In this document: piece after piece, positions 54,167 to 62,657 of the stretch
Numbering within the stretch: position 1 is the first letter of the stretch
Layout of the letters: each line of letters opens with the position of its first letter
DNA from: an uncultured Bacilli bacterium
Lineage (GTDB): Bacteria > Bacillota_I > Bacilli_A > RF39 > UBA660
Reading direction: 5' to 3'
Assembly: GCA_947629445.1 (NCBI GenBank)
Contig: CANRDU010000006.1
Span: forward strand, 1 to 62,657
DNA: 62,657 nucleotides
The notes under the pieces: model-generated
Database searches by the model: none
Seen by the model: the letters and a program-made list of their open reading frames with translations, nothing else
What the model was told of the DNA's origin: nothing
Made by a program: the position numbers and the translations under genes

Positions 54167-57112
54167 ATGTACTTAAAAAAGATTATAGCGCAAGGATTTA
54201 AATCTTTTGCAGACAATATTGTCATGGATTTTGAGCAAAATATTACTGGTATTGTAGGTCCTAACGGAAGTGGTAAAAGCAATGTAGTAGATGCTATTCG
54301 TTGGGTACTAGGAGAACAATCTGTGAAATCTCTTCGGGGAGATGGCAATATGACAGATGTTATTTTTGCTGGTAGTAAAAGTAGAAATGCTATGGGAGTA
54401 GCATCTGTTACGCTAGTATTCGATAACCATGATTCTTATCTTCCTCTATCATATGAAGAAATTGCTATAAAAAGAAGACTATATAAAGATGGTACGAATG
54501 AATTTTTTATCAATAACGAGAAAGTAAGATTAAAAGATGTTGCAGACTTACTGATGGATAGTGGGATTGGTAAAGAATCTTTTAATATTATTGGTCAAGG
54601 AAAAATAGATGAAATCCTTTTAAGTAAGCCTCAAGATCGAAGAGTCATTTTTGAAGAGGCTGCCGGAGTATTAAAGTATAAAAAAAGAAAAGAAGAAGCT
54701 CTAAGAAAATTAGAGAGAACTCATGAAAAGATGAGTAGAGTAGAAGATATTATCAAGGAATTAGCAACTCAAGTAGAACCTTTAAAAGAGCAGAAGAAAG
54801 TGGCACTCGAATTCTTTGATTTGTCGGAAGAACTAAAGAAACTAGAAGTAGCTCTTATTACCGAAGATATCACTCGTTTAAATGAAAAATATCAGAAGGA
54901 TAAAGAAAAAATAGAAGCTTTAACGATAGAGTTAGCCTCTATTTCTACTAGTCATTCTAAGGAAGATGCCGCAATTACTTCCTATAAAAAAGAAGAAGAA
55001 CAAATTCAATCTACTATTAATGAATTACAGAAGAGTCTTTTAAAATGGACTTCGACAGTCGAAAAAATTAATAGTCAAAAAGAGATATTAGCGGAAAGAA
55101 AGAAATATGAGGTAGAGGATAGTAAACTTCATAATGCTATTTTAGAGTTGAAAGAAAATGCTTTACGATATGAAAATGAATATAAAAACTACGAATTGGA
55201 ACTTGCTAGTATTGTCGATGAATTAAGGCGACTAGATCAGTTGAAAAGTGAGAAAGAGCATACCTTAGAAGAGCAGAACCAGATGCGTTCTAAATTAGAA
55301 GAAGAATTAACAGGAAGTATTCGTTCTAATAATATTTTAAAAACAAAGATTAGTGTATTAGAAGAAAGTATTGAAAATAATAGTACACTTCCTTATGCTG
55401 TCAAAAGTGTTTTGAATCATCCTAAATTGAGGGGAATTCATAATACCATTGGAAAATTAATCGAAGTAGAAGAAAAATATACGACCGCTATTTCCGTAGC
55501 GTTAGGAGCGGCTTCCAACTACATTGTAGTAAGTGATGAAGTAGCTGCGAAAGAAGCGATTCAATACTTAAAAAATAACAAGATAGGAAGAGCAACTTTC
55601 TTTCCTTTAAATGTTATTGAAGGAAAAACGATTGATAAAAATAGTTATCAAGAGATTAAGCAAGAAATTGGTTTTATTAACGTTGCTTCTAAACTTGTTT
55701 CTTATGATAGTGAGTATGAAAATATTATTCAAAATCAGTTAGGAAATATCATTGTGGTAGATACGTTAGATCATGCTAATCTTCTTCACCGCAAACTAGG
55801 ATATCGCTACCGCATTGTCACTTTAGAAGGAGAACTTCTTCATGTTGGTGGATCACTTACCGGCGGTGAAAACAAACAAAAAAATATCTTTCAAGAAAAA
55901 TATGAGTTAGAATCCCTTTTGCAAGAACAAAAAAAGTTAGAAACGAAAATTTCGCTAGCGGAAGATAAAATCAATCAATTAGATTATGAATTGAAAGCGA
56001 AAGAAGATGAACTTTATCTTCTTTCGAAAGATTTTATTCGTTTTCAAGAAGAATCAAATGAAAAGAAAAAGAAGCAAGAAGAGTTAAAAGAACGAATGGA
56101 ATCTACTAACCGAAATATTCAAAGTACAGAAAATATGATGAATCATTCTATCAGTACGGAAGAAGAAAATATCTTAAAAGAGTACTATGAAGCTATTCAT
56201 GAGAAAGAGAAAGTAGCGATGTCTTTAGATCATTATCAAAACGAATATGTTCGTATTTCTAACGAACTTGCTAACTTTGAACATAGTTTAAAAAAATCGA
56301 ATGCTCTTTTCTTAGAAAAGAACGAAGAAAAGAAAAACTTAGAGATTGAAGTAAATCGTAATGACGTTAAATTGGACAATTTATTAAATTCTTTAAATGA
56401 GACTTACAGTATGACTTATGAGTTTGCGAAAGAAAATTATATGCTGGAAATTCCTAGGGAAGATGCCCGTACCAAAGTTAGTTCTATCAAAAGAAGAATT
56501 CGGGAATTAGGTCCTGTTAATCAACAAGCACCAGAAGAATATAATAGAGTGAGTGAACGATATGAATTTTTAATTCATCAACAAGAAGATCTTGTCAATG
56601 CTGAAAATATGCTTCTTTCCATTATTCAAGAGATGGATCAAGTAATGAAGGCAAACTTCTCTAAGACTTTTGATATTATTAATCAAAATTTTGCTGTTAC
56701 TTTTAAAGAATTATTTAAGGGAGGAACGGCATCCTTAAAACTGACAGATCCAACAGATCTATTAGAAACAGGTGTTGAAATTATCGCTTCTCCTCCGGGA
56801 AAAAGTTTAAAGAGTATTTCTCTTTTAAGTGGAGGGGAAAAAACATTTACCGCTATTAGTTTACTATTTGCTATCTTAAAAACGAGACCGATGCCTTTTT
56901 GTATTCTAGATGAAGTAGAAGCTGCTCTTGATGAGGTAAATGTAGAATCGTTTGGAGAATACCTTCAATCTTTGAAAAATAAAACGCAGTTTATTGTCAT
57001 CACTCATAAGAAAAAAACAATGGAATATGCGGATACCTTATATGGTATTACGATGCAAGAAAGTGGTGTCAGTAAACTAGTCAGTGTGAAACTAGAGGAA
57101 ATAGAAAAATAG
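54167..57112 (+). CDS. smc: Chromosome segregation ATPase SMC, short form
   Basis: The core of bacterial condensin. Walker A is GPNGSGKSNVVDAIRWVLGE near residue 32. Coiled coil runs from about 170 to 400. The hinge is at about 405-520 (IGRATFFPLNVIEGK, then LEGELLHVGGSLTGGE). Coil resumes at about 570-800. The ABC signature is LLSGGEKTFTAI and Walker B is FCILDEVEAALDEVN. At 981 residues it is about 200 shorter than Bacillus SMC (about 1186), and the loss is in the coiled arms, since heads and hinge look complete. It is followed by holA instead of the ftsY commonly seen in Bacillus. Confidence 0.94.
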   Translation: MYLKKIIAQGFKSFADNIVMDFEQNITGIVGPNGSGKSNVVDAIRWVLGEQSVKSLRGDGNMTDVIFAGSKSRNAMGVASVTLVFDNHDSYLPLSYEEIAIKRRLYKDGTNEFFINNEKVRLKDVADLLMDSGIGKESFNIIGQGKIDEILLSKPQDRRVIFEEAAGVLKYKKRKEEALRKLERTHEKMSRVEDIIKELATQVEPLKEQKKVALEFFDLSEELKKLEVALITEDITRLNEKYQKDKEKIEALTIELASISTSHSKEDAAITSYKKEEEQIQSTINELQKSLLKWTSTVEKINSQKEILAERKKYEVEDSKLHNAILELKENALRYENEYKNYELELASIVDELRRLDQLKSEKEHTLEEQNQMRSKLEEELTGSIRSNNILKTKISVLEESIENNSTLPYAVKSVLNHPKLRGIHNTIGKLIEVEEKYTTAISVALGAASNYIVVSDEVAAKEAIQYLKNNKIGRATFFPLNVIEGKTIDKNSYQEIKQEIGFINVASKLVSYDSEYENIIQNQLGNIIVVDTLDHANLLHRKLGYRYRIVTLEGELLHVGGSLTGGENKQKNIFQEKYELESLLQEQKKLETKISLAEDKINQLDYELKAKEDELYLLSKDFIRFQEESNEKKKKQEELKERMESTNRNIQSTENMMNHSISTEEENILKEYYEAIHEKEKVAMSLDHYQNEYVRISNELANFEHSLKKSNALFLEKNEEKKNLEIEVNRNDVKLDNLLNSLNETYSMTYEFAKENYMLEIPREDARTKVSSIKRRIRELGPVNQQAPEEYNRVSERYEFLIHQQEDLVNAENMLLSIIQEMDQVMKANFSKTFDIINQNFAVTFKELFKGGTASLKLTDPTDLLETGVEIIASPPGKSLKSISLLSGGEKTFTAISLLFAILKTRPMPFCILDEVEAALDEVNVESFGEYLQSLKNKTQFIVITHKKKTMEYADTLYGITMQESGVSKLVSVKLEEIEK

Positions 57113-57165
57113 GAAAATCATTTTCCTATTTTTTTCTTTATGGTATAATTTTAGTAGGTGATAGC

Positions 57166-58098
57166 ATGAATTATCTACTATATGGGGAAGAACCTTTTCT
57201 ATTAGAAAAAGAGACCCAAAAGATATTACAAAAAGAGAAAATAGAAGAGATTACCATTTCTCGTTATGATTATCCAATAGATACGATAAAAACGATATTA
57301 GAGGATGCCCAAACTGTGTCGTTATTTTCAGAAAAGAAAGGAATTGTTGTTGAAAATGCTATTTTCTTTAATAGAGGAAAAGGGACGGAGGAAGAATTAG
57401 AATCTCTGCTTACTTATTTAAAGAATGCTAATCCAAATTCTATTGTTATCTTTTTAAATCATAACGCTACCGTAGATAATACCAAAAAAGTTACAAAAGC
57501 GATGAAAGAATATGGTGTCTTAAAAGAAATGAATATAGAGAATCCCCTTTCTGAAATAGAAGAAATGTTTCAAGGATACCAAATTCAGAAGAAGGCTATT
57601 CAACTATTATGGAAACGGGTAGGGGATGATTTAACCCTAATTAAAGAGGAAGCAGAAAAATTAAAACTCTATAAATGGGAAGAAAAAACGATTACAGAGG
57701 ATGATGTTGTTGCATTAACTTCTCTTAATATTGATACGGATATTTATAAATTTGTAGATCACATCATTCAAAAGAATAAATCAGAAGCTATGCAAATGTA
57801 TACAGAAATGATGAAAAGGGGAGAAAAACCAACGCATATTATTGCCTTACTCGCTAGTAAATTTCGTCTGATGTATCAAGCATGTGAATTAACACGGTCC
57901 GGTTATTCCCAGCAGGATATTTCCTCTACATTAGGAGTCCATACCTATCCTGTGAAACTAGCCATTCAATCAGGATTACGTTATGATAGAAAAAAACTTT
58001 TAAAATATATGCAACAGCTTGCTAATCTCGATATTGAGATTAAAACAGGTAAAATAGAGCCCGTACTAGGACTTCAACTTTTCATACTTGACATTTAA
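57166..58098 (+). CDS. holA: DNA polymerase III delta subunit
   Basis: A 310-residue clamp-loader subunit that opens the sliding clamp. The N-terminus MNYLLYGEEPFLLEKETQKI is typical, as are the middle FVDHIIQKNKSEAMQMYTEM and HIIALLASKFRLMYQACELT and the C-terminal GVHTYPVKLAIQSG with NLDIEIKTGKIEPVLGLQLF. It follows smc with its own compact promoter (TGGTATAAT, 16 nt before the ATG). Its 3' end contains the -35 box of the next promoter. Confidence 0.92.
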   Translation: MNYLLYGEEPFLLEKETQKILQKEKIEEITISRYDYPIDTIKTILEDAQTVSLFSEKKGIVVENAIFFNRGKGTEEELESLLTYLKNANPNSIVIFLNHNATVDNTKKVTKAMKEYGVLKEMNIENPLSEIEEMFQGYQIQKKAIQLLWKRVGDDLTLIKEEAEKLKLYKWEEKTITEDDVVALTSLNIDTDIYKFVDHIIQKNKSEAMQMYTEMMKRGEKPTHIIALLASKFRLMYQACELTRSGYSQQDISSTLGVHTYPVKLAIQSGLRYDRKKLLKYMQQLANLDIEIKTGKIEPVLGLQLFILDI

Positions 58099-58116
58099 AA
58101 AAATCATCTATATAAT
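58088..58116 (+). promoter_or_regulatory. Promoter of the UMPH-1-like gene
   Basis: Consensus TTGACA (58088-58093), a 17-nt spacer and consensus TATAAT (58111-58116). The -35 box lies within the last codons of holA. Confidence 0.8.
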
Positions 58117-58139
58117 ACTTCCATACTTGAGGTGAATTT

Positions 58140-58937
58140 ATGATATATATTCAAAAATATAGACAACTAAATCCTGATAAATCTTATGTACTAGTCGATT
58201 TTGATAGGACGATTACGACGGGTGATAGTTCCACTACTTGGGGATTGTTAGAAGAAAGTACGTTTGTGGATTCTAACTACCGAAGGGAAAGTATTAATCT
58301 TTATAATCAATATCGTCCACTGGAAATAAATCCGACTATTCCTTTTAACGAGAAAGCAGTTCATATGGAAGATTGGTTTCATCAGGCAGCGCGACTCTTA
58401 AATAAGTATCATATTTTTAAAAGCACGATTGAATTAATTATTCAATCATCTAATGGCTTAAAATTAAGAAGAGGAGTTAAACCTTTTTTGTCAAGTATGC
58501 GGATGTTAGGAGTACCGGTTGTTATTGTCAGTGCAGGAGTAGGAGATTTTATTGAAGGATATTTAAAAAAGCAACAATGCCTTTTTGATAATATTACTAT
58601 CCATTCTAATTATCTAATTTATGACGGAGATTATATTATTGGCGTAAAGCAACCTTTAATTCATTCTCTTAATAAAGGAATGATTGAATATCCAGAAATT
58701 CAAGGACGAACAGAAGGTATTCTTTTTGGAGATCAACTAGAAGATATCGAAATGGGAAGAGGTTTATCCCCATTAACGGTAGGATTTGTAAACTCTAGAG
58801 AAAACAATATTAGAAATTTTCAGTTTTATTTTGATGTAGTTCTAACTGGGGATAGTTCTTTTGAAGATGTCGCTAAAGTATACATAAAAGATTATCCAAG
58901 TCAGAGATATTATGATAAAAAGATGTCATTATTTTGA
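58140..58937 (+). CDS. UMPH-1-like HAD phosphatase (pyrimidine 5'-nucleotidase family)
   Basis: A 265-residue HAD-superfamily enzyme. Motif I is VDFDRTITTGD, where the first Asp is the nucleophile. The middle blocks GVPVVIVSAGVGDFIEGYLK and NITIHSNYLIYDGDYIIG, then PLIHSLNKG, closely follow the pattern of UMPH-1 (P5N-1), the cytosolic pyrimidine 5'-nucleotidase of eukaryotes. Motif IV is LFGDQLEDIEMG. UMP or CMP is the expected substrate, though bacterial members may act on other monophosphates. Its end overlaps the convergent rarA by 9 bp. Confidence 0.8.
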   Translation: MIYIQKYRQLNPDKSYVLVDFDRTITTGDSSTTWGLLEESTFVDSNYRRESINLYNQYRPLEINPTIPFNEKAVHMEDWFHQAARLLNKYHIFKSTIELIIQSSNGLKLRRGVKPFLSSMRMLGVPVVIVSAGVGDFIEGYLKKQQCLFDNITIHSNYLIYDGDYIIGVKQPLIHSLNKGMIEYPEIQGRTEGILFGDQLEDIEMGRGLSPLTVGFVNSRENNIRNFQFYFDVVLTGDSSFEDVAKVYIKDYPSQRYYDKKMSLF

Positions 58938-58946
58938 CATCTTTTC
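58917..58946. terminator. Bidirectional terminator in the overlap of the UMPH-1-like gene and rarA
   Basis: AAAAGATGTCA (58918-58928) pairs perfectly with TGACATCTTTT (58935-58945), with a 6-nt loop. The rarA stop (58929-58931) is in the loop and the plus-strand stop (58935-58937) is in the right arm. Confidence 0.75.
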
Positions 58947-60143
58947 GATTGCTTCATAAACTTTTTTTAAATCTCTTTCATACTTACTTGTTTCTTTGGG
59001 AACATAATATTTGCGATTAACAATATTGTCTGGTAGATACTGTTGTTTTACAAAGCCATGGGGATAATCATGGGGATATTTATAACCAAATGCAGTGGTT
59101 TTAATGTGATCTGGTACATTACCAGTAGTTCCCGTTTCAATATCGTGTATCGCTTCATCTAAAGCAATATGGGCACTATTAGACTTTGGGGATAGAGCAA
59201 GATCAACGACCATAACGGATAACGGGATTCTAGCTTCCGGAAGTCCCAGCCTTTCACAAGCATTAATGCAAGCATCGACACGAGGCCCCATATTAGGATT
59301 TGCTAACCCGATATCTTCATAAGCGATAACGGTCATTCTTCGGTAGATGATATCTAGATCTTCCGCCTCAATCAAACGAGCTAAATAATATAAAGCAGCA
59401 TTGACATCAGATCCACGAATGCTTTTTTGAAAAGCAGAAATAACATCATAGTGGCCATCTTCATCTTTATCATGAAAGAATACAGGCTTACTGTTAATCG
59501 TATCTACTAGTCGTTTTGTTATTTTTCCTTTGACACTAGAGTAGTAGCATACTTCTAGTAGATTATAAGCATATCGCATATCTCCACCACTTAAAGCGGC
59601 AATTTTCTTTAGACTTTCTTCTTCTACTTTAATAGATTTTAAATATTCACTTTGACATGCCATTTTTAAACCTTCCAGTACATCATCTTCCGTCAATTCT
59701 TTTAATTCAAAGATTTGGCATCTACTACGAATAGCGGGATTTATTTTATGATAAGGATTAGAGGTAGTCATACCGATTAGCGTAATTAAACCATTTTCTA
59801 AATAAGGAAGAAGTAAGTCCTGCTTATCTTTGTTAAGTCTATGGATTTCATCCATTAAAACGACCATTCCTTGATACATTTTAGCTTCTTCGATGACTTT
59901 ATCAAAATCTTTTTTATTATTAATAGTCGCATTTAGAAAACGATAGGGAACTCCTAATTCTTCTACGATAACGGTGGCTATGGTCGTTTTTCCAATTCCT
60001 GGTTTTCCATAGAGAATCATCGAAAAGATTTTTTTATTTTGAATGAGGTTATAAAGGACTTTATTTTTTCCAATCAAATGTTTTTGACCAATAATATCGC
60101 TAATTTTTTTAGGACGCATTTTAAGCGCTAAAGGTTCTTCCAT
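58929..60143 (-). CDS. rarA: Replication-associated recombination protein RarA (MgsA)
   Basis: A 404-residue AAA+ ATPase related to clamp loaders that acts at stalled forks. N-terminal PLALKMRPKKISDIIGQKHL, Walker A YGKPGIGKTTIA, Walker B VVLMDEIHRLNKDKQD, and sensor 1 MTTSNPYHKINPAIRSRC. The C-terminal part has YLARLIEAEDLDIIYRRM, then AYEDIGLANPN and GYKYPHDYPHGFVKQQYLP, all RarA hallmarks. An extended -10 (TGATACAAT) lies 15 nt upstream of its ATG with GGTGAT as ribosome site. Confidence 0.94.
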   Translation of the reverse strand: MEEPLALKMRPKKISDIIGQKHLIGKNKVLYNLIQNKKIFSMILYGKPGIGKTTIATVIVEELGVPYRFLNATINNKKDFDKVIEEAKMYQGMVVLMDEIHRLNKDKQDLLLPYLENGLITLIGMTTSNPYHKINPAIRSRCQIFELKELTEDDVLEGLKMACQSEYLKSIKVEEESLKKIAALSGGDMRYAYNLLEVCYYSSVKGKITKRLVDTINSKPVFFHDKDEDGHYDVISAFQKSIRGSDVNAALYYLARLIEAEDLDIIYRRMTVIAYEDIGLANPNMGPRVDACINACERLGLPEARIPLSVMVVDLALSPKSNSAHIALDEAIHDIETGTTGNVPDHIKTTAFGYKYPHDYPHGFVKQQYLPDNIVNRKYYVPKETSKYERDLKKVYEAIEKMSK

Positions 60144-60282
60144 AATATCACCAACCTTATTGTATCATAAAGTGTCCTCTTTTAACGATTATTTCTACTT
60201 ATCCAATTCATATCCTAAAAAAATTACTTCACTTTTTCTCCTGCTTGAAACGTGTTTATTTCTTTGGCTTTTTAAAATTCTA

Positions 60283-60291
60283 TGATATAAT
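60283..60291 (+). promoter_or_regulatory. Extended -10 promoter of xerD
   Basis: TGA plus TATAAT (60286-60291). The predicted start point, near 60298, coincides with an upstream in-frame ATG, which supports the later ATG (60313) as the true start. Confidence 0.6.
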
Positions 60292-60312
60292 GGATATATG
60301 AGGATAGATAGT

Positions 60313-61188
60313 ATGCTGGAACAAATTCAAAATTTCAAGACCTATCTTTTAATTGAAAAAAAATATAGTCATAATACGATAGAGTCCTATGAGAGAGATT
60401 TAAAAAAGTTAATGGAATTTACTCATAAAAGTCCTAGTGAACTTCATGAAGAGGATATGCATGCCTATTTAAAATATTTGAGTGAACAAGGTTTGGATGA
60501 AAGAAGTATTTCTAGAAATATCTCTTGTTTGAAATCATTTTATAAGTTTTTATTAATTGATCATGTCGTATCGGAAAGCCCACTAGAGAATATTGAGATA
60601 CCAAAACTTAGAAAAACCCTGCCTCATGTGTTAAGTGAGGAAGAAGTAAATGCGTTATTGGATATTCCTTTGAATGATGCTTTCAGTTATCGTAATAAAG
60701 CGATGCTAGAACTACTATATGCGACGGGTATTCGTGTTAGCGAACTTGTTAATTTAACACGTAATGATATCGATTTAGAAAACGCCCTTCTTAGGACGAT
60801 AGGAAAGGGAAGTAAAGAGAGGATTGTTCCTATTGGCGAATATGCCATTCGTTATCTTTCTATTTATCTTTTAGAGTATCGTTCTCAATTATTAAAAAGA
60901 GATTATAATGATTATCTTTTTCTAAATAACCATGGCAAGAAGTTAACGAGACAAGGGTTCTTTAAAATTATGAAAGAAAGAGCTAAAGAAGCCGGTATTA
61001 AAAAGGAGTTATCCCCACATACCTTACGACATTCTTTTGCGACGCATCTTTTAAATCATGGAGCCGATTTACGAAGTATTCAAGAATTACTAGGACATAG
61101 TGATATTTCCACTACCCAAATTTATACACACGTATCAAATGATCATTTGAAAGAGAATTATCAGGAATTTCACCCACATGGGGAATAA
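60313..61188 (+). CDS. xerD: Tyrosine recombinase XerD (XerC/D family)
   Basis: A 291-residue site-specific recombinase that resolves chromosome dimers at dif. The SAM-like N-terminal domain (FKTYLLIEKKYSHNTIESYE) binds DNA. The catalytic residues are R141 (ATGIRVSEL), H236 and R239 (SPHTLRHSF), H262 (LLGHSD) and Y271 (TQIYTHV). An in-frame ATG at 60298 would start 5 codons earlier, but GAGGA at 60300-60304 fits the ATG at 60313. XerD and XerC are hard to tell apart by sequence alone. Housekeeping role; nothing nearby suggests a mobile element. Confidence 0.9.
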   Translation: MLEQIQNFKTYLLIEKKYSHNTIESYERDLKKLMEFTHKSPSELHEEDMHAYLKYLSEQGLDERSISRNISCLKSFYKFLLIDHVVSESPLENIEIPKLRKTLPHVLSEEEVNALLDIPLNDAFSYRNKAMLELLYATGIRVSELVNLTRNDIDLENALLRTIGKGSKERIVPIGEYAIRYLSIYLLEYRSQLLKRDYNDYLFLNNHGKKLTRQGFFKIMKERAKEAGIKKELSPHTLRHSFATHLLNHGADLRSIQELLGHSDISTTQIYTHVSNDHLKENYQEFHPHGE

Positions 61189-61200
61189 AGGAGGAATAAT

Positions 61201-62598
61201 ATGAATTTAACCAAAATAAAGGAAAATATTTTTAGAGAGTATGATATTAGAGGAATATGGCAAGAGGATATTAATGAAGATGTAGCTTATACAATGGGAA
61301 GAAGTTTTGCATCTTATATTGATAGTATGGACCTTAAAAACGTTATTGTAGGACATGATAACCGCATTTCATCACCGACTATCCATGATGCTCTTATCAA
61401 GGGATTATTACAAAGTGGAGCCCATGTTACGGATTTAGGATTAGTAACAACCCCAATGTACTATTATGCTAAAAAGAAGTATCAAATAGATACTGGTATT
61501 ATGATTACTGCTAGTCATAATCCAAAAGAATATAACGGATTTAAAATTTCGTTTTCTTTGGAAGGAAATGCTTGTGGGAAGGCTATTACGGACTTTAGAG
61601 ATTTTACGAACCAACTTCAGTTTATTGAAAAAGAAGGTTCTATAGATACGATGATAATAGAGCCAGAATATCTGGATGAAATAAAAAGAAGCATTCAATT
61701 AGGAGATAGAAAAGTAAAAGTAGTTTTTGATTGTGGAAATGGAACTGGTTCCATTATCATAAAAAAAATATTAGATATGTTTCCTGTAGAATATCAACTA
61801 CTATATTGTGATTCTAATCCCGAATTTCCAAATCATCACCCTGATCCTTGTGTAAAAGAAAATATGAAAGATTTATCGGCTAAGGTCAAGGAATTAGGAT
61901 ATGACTTAGGAATTGGTATTGATGGCGATGCCGATAGAGTAGGATTAGTCGATGAAAACGGTGAAATACTAGGTAGTGATTTAATCATGCTAATTGTCTA
62001 TAGAAGCATTGCTAACACCATGAAAAATAGAAAAGCGGTATATGATGTGAAATGTTCTAAAACGTTGATAGATGGTTTAAAAGCACTAGGACTACAGACT
62101 GAAATGGCAAGAACAGGCAATTCCTATATGAATTTGAAAATTAATCAAGATGATTTCGATTTTGGAGGAGAATATTCTGGACACCTTTGGTTTAGGGATA
62201 GATGGCCAGGCTTTGATGATGGTATTTATGCTGGTATGAGATTAGTAGAAATCTTATCCCATACAGAGAAAAATATGAGCGAATTATTAGATAATATCAA
62301 TCATTATTATTCAACCGAGGAATTAAAATTCCATGCTCCAGACGATATCAAGTTTGATGTGGTAGAAAAGATAAAGAATTACTGTCGTGAAAAAGGATAT
62401 TCCATGATTACTGTCGATGGAGTAAGAGTAGAATTTGAAGACGGTTGGGCTCTTGTTAGATGCTCGAATACTGGTCCTAATATCATAGCTCGGTTTGAGG
62501 CTAGAGAAGAGGAAAAACTGCAAGAATATCAACGAGAATTTACCTCTCTATTAAATTTTTATTTAAAGGAAAGGAAGCAATTGAAATGCACCCTTTAG
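61201..62598 (+). CDS. Phosphomannomutase/phosphoglucomutase (ManB/AlgC family)
   Basis: A 465-residue phosphohexomutase that interconverts the 1- and 6-phosphates of glucose or mannose, feeding nucleotide sugars for wall and glycolipid synthesis. The catalytic serine is in TASHNPKEYNGFK, preceded by MI. The metal-binding loop is GIDGDADRVGLVDENGE, and the sugar-binding loop is GGEYSGHLWF. The C-terminal phosphate-binding region has VRCSNTGPNIIARFEA. GEYSGH is typical of the PMM/PGM class. It follows xerD by 12 bp and is likely co-transcribed. Confidence 0.93.
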   Translation: MNLTKIKENIFREYDIRGIWQEDINEDVAYTMGRSFASYIDSMDLKNVIVGHDNRISSPTIHDALIKGLLQSGAHVTDLGLVTTPMYYYAKKKYQIDTGIMITASHNPKEYNGFKISFSLEGNACGKAITDFRDFTNQLQFIEKEGSIDTMIIEPEYLDEIKRSIQLGDRKVKVVFDCGNGTGSIIIKKILDMFPVEYQLLYCDSNPEFPNHHPDPCVKENMKDLSAKVKELGYDLGIGIDGDADRVGLVDENGEILGSDLIMLIVYRSIANTMKNRKAVYDVKCSKTLIDGLKALGLQTEMARTGNSYMNLKINQDDFDFGGEYSGHLWFRDRWPGFDDGIYAGMRLVEILSHTEKNMSELLDNINHYYSTEELKFHAPDDIKFDVVEKIKNYCREKGYSMITVDGVRVEFEDGWALVRCSNTGPNIIARFEAREEEKLQEYQREFTSLLNFYLKERKQLKCTL

Positions 62599-62625
62599 AG
62601 TAGACAACATAAAAAAGGAGTTTAA

Positions 62626-62657
62626 AAAAATATGATAGAATAGCATCTCGAAAGGAG
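62626..62657 (+). promoter_or_regulatory. Promoter and ribosome site of a gene beyond the right edge
   Basis: TGA plus TAGAAT near 62633-62641 is followed by AAAGGAG at the last bases of the window. This is the same compact layout as elsewhere; the start codon should lie just outside. Confidence 0.5.

Noticed and set aside
60313..61188. Integrase of a mobile element
   Set aside because: It matches housekeeping XerC/D and is flanked by rarA and a phosphohexomutase. No attachment repeats or phage genes are near.

Overview
The window is AT-rich chromosomal DNA from a Gram-positive (Firmicutes-lineage) bacterium. Synteny and content suggest an uncultured gut-type member of the Bacilli, near Erysipelotrichia or the RF39-type lineages. 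TGA is used as a stop (for example at 22331 and 58937), so this is not a code-4 mycoplasma. A sigma-G-like factor, SpoVB-, ComN- and YlmC-like proteins and YlbD/YlbE point to an endospore former or a recent descendant of one. The gut origin is inferred from gene content only.

Layout. 1-1230: ylbD-ylbE-rsmD. 1294-4690: a secreted GH73-type glucosaminidase ending in a dockerin, followed directly by a membrane-anchored cohesin protein. 5855-24518: a large envelope-polymer locus. It holds tagO, GtrA, an SGNH hydrolase, two acyltransferases, three TagF-like polyol-phosphate transferases, a cytidylyltransferase, a GatZ-family protein, a GatD-like dehydrogenase, a GT-C glycosyltransferase, a GtrB-like GT2 and a TagGH-type ABC exporter. 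An apparently free-standing, highly structured RNA of about 600 nt (about 19190-19790) sits in the middle. 24502-26858: VanY-type carboxypeptidase, folD, LysM protein. 26889-39969: a Bacillus-like block of spoVB, comN, secDF, relA, dtd, a YtvI/AI-2E permease, hisS and aspS, with a T-box(Asp) in front of aspS. 40081-46194: zinc-ribbon envelope proteins (DUF5684-like, TIM44-like, SPFH), a 6S-like RNA and a DEDDh exonuclease. 46272-50949: sigG, pflB-pflA, an RluD-type pseudouridine synthase. 51036-62657: lipoprotein, YlmC-like protein, a glycolipid synthase fused to a split ApbE-like domain, a short SMC, holA, a UMPH-1-type nucleotidase, rarA, xerD and a phosphohexomutase.

How it fits together. 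The most interesting system is the polymer locus. The consecutive cytidylyltransferase, GatZ-like and GatD-like genes give a route fructose-6-P -> tagatose-6-P -> galactitol-1-P -> CDP-galactitol. The TagF-like enzymes would polymerise the product on a TagO-primed lipid and TagGH would export it. This is parallel to TarI/TarJ for ribitol but predicts a galactitol-phosphate wall polymer. GtrA, the GtrB-like GT2 and the GT-C protein form a likely three-part system adding sugars outside the membrane, and the acyltransferases and SGNH hydrolase suggest O-acyl decoration.

Other standouts are the large orphan RNA, the adjacent cohesin/dockerin pair, the GT4-ApbE fusion, and a repeated promoter design: an extended -10 (TGnTATAAT) only 15-27 nt before the start codon.
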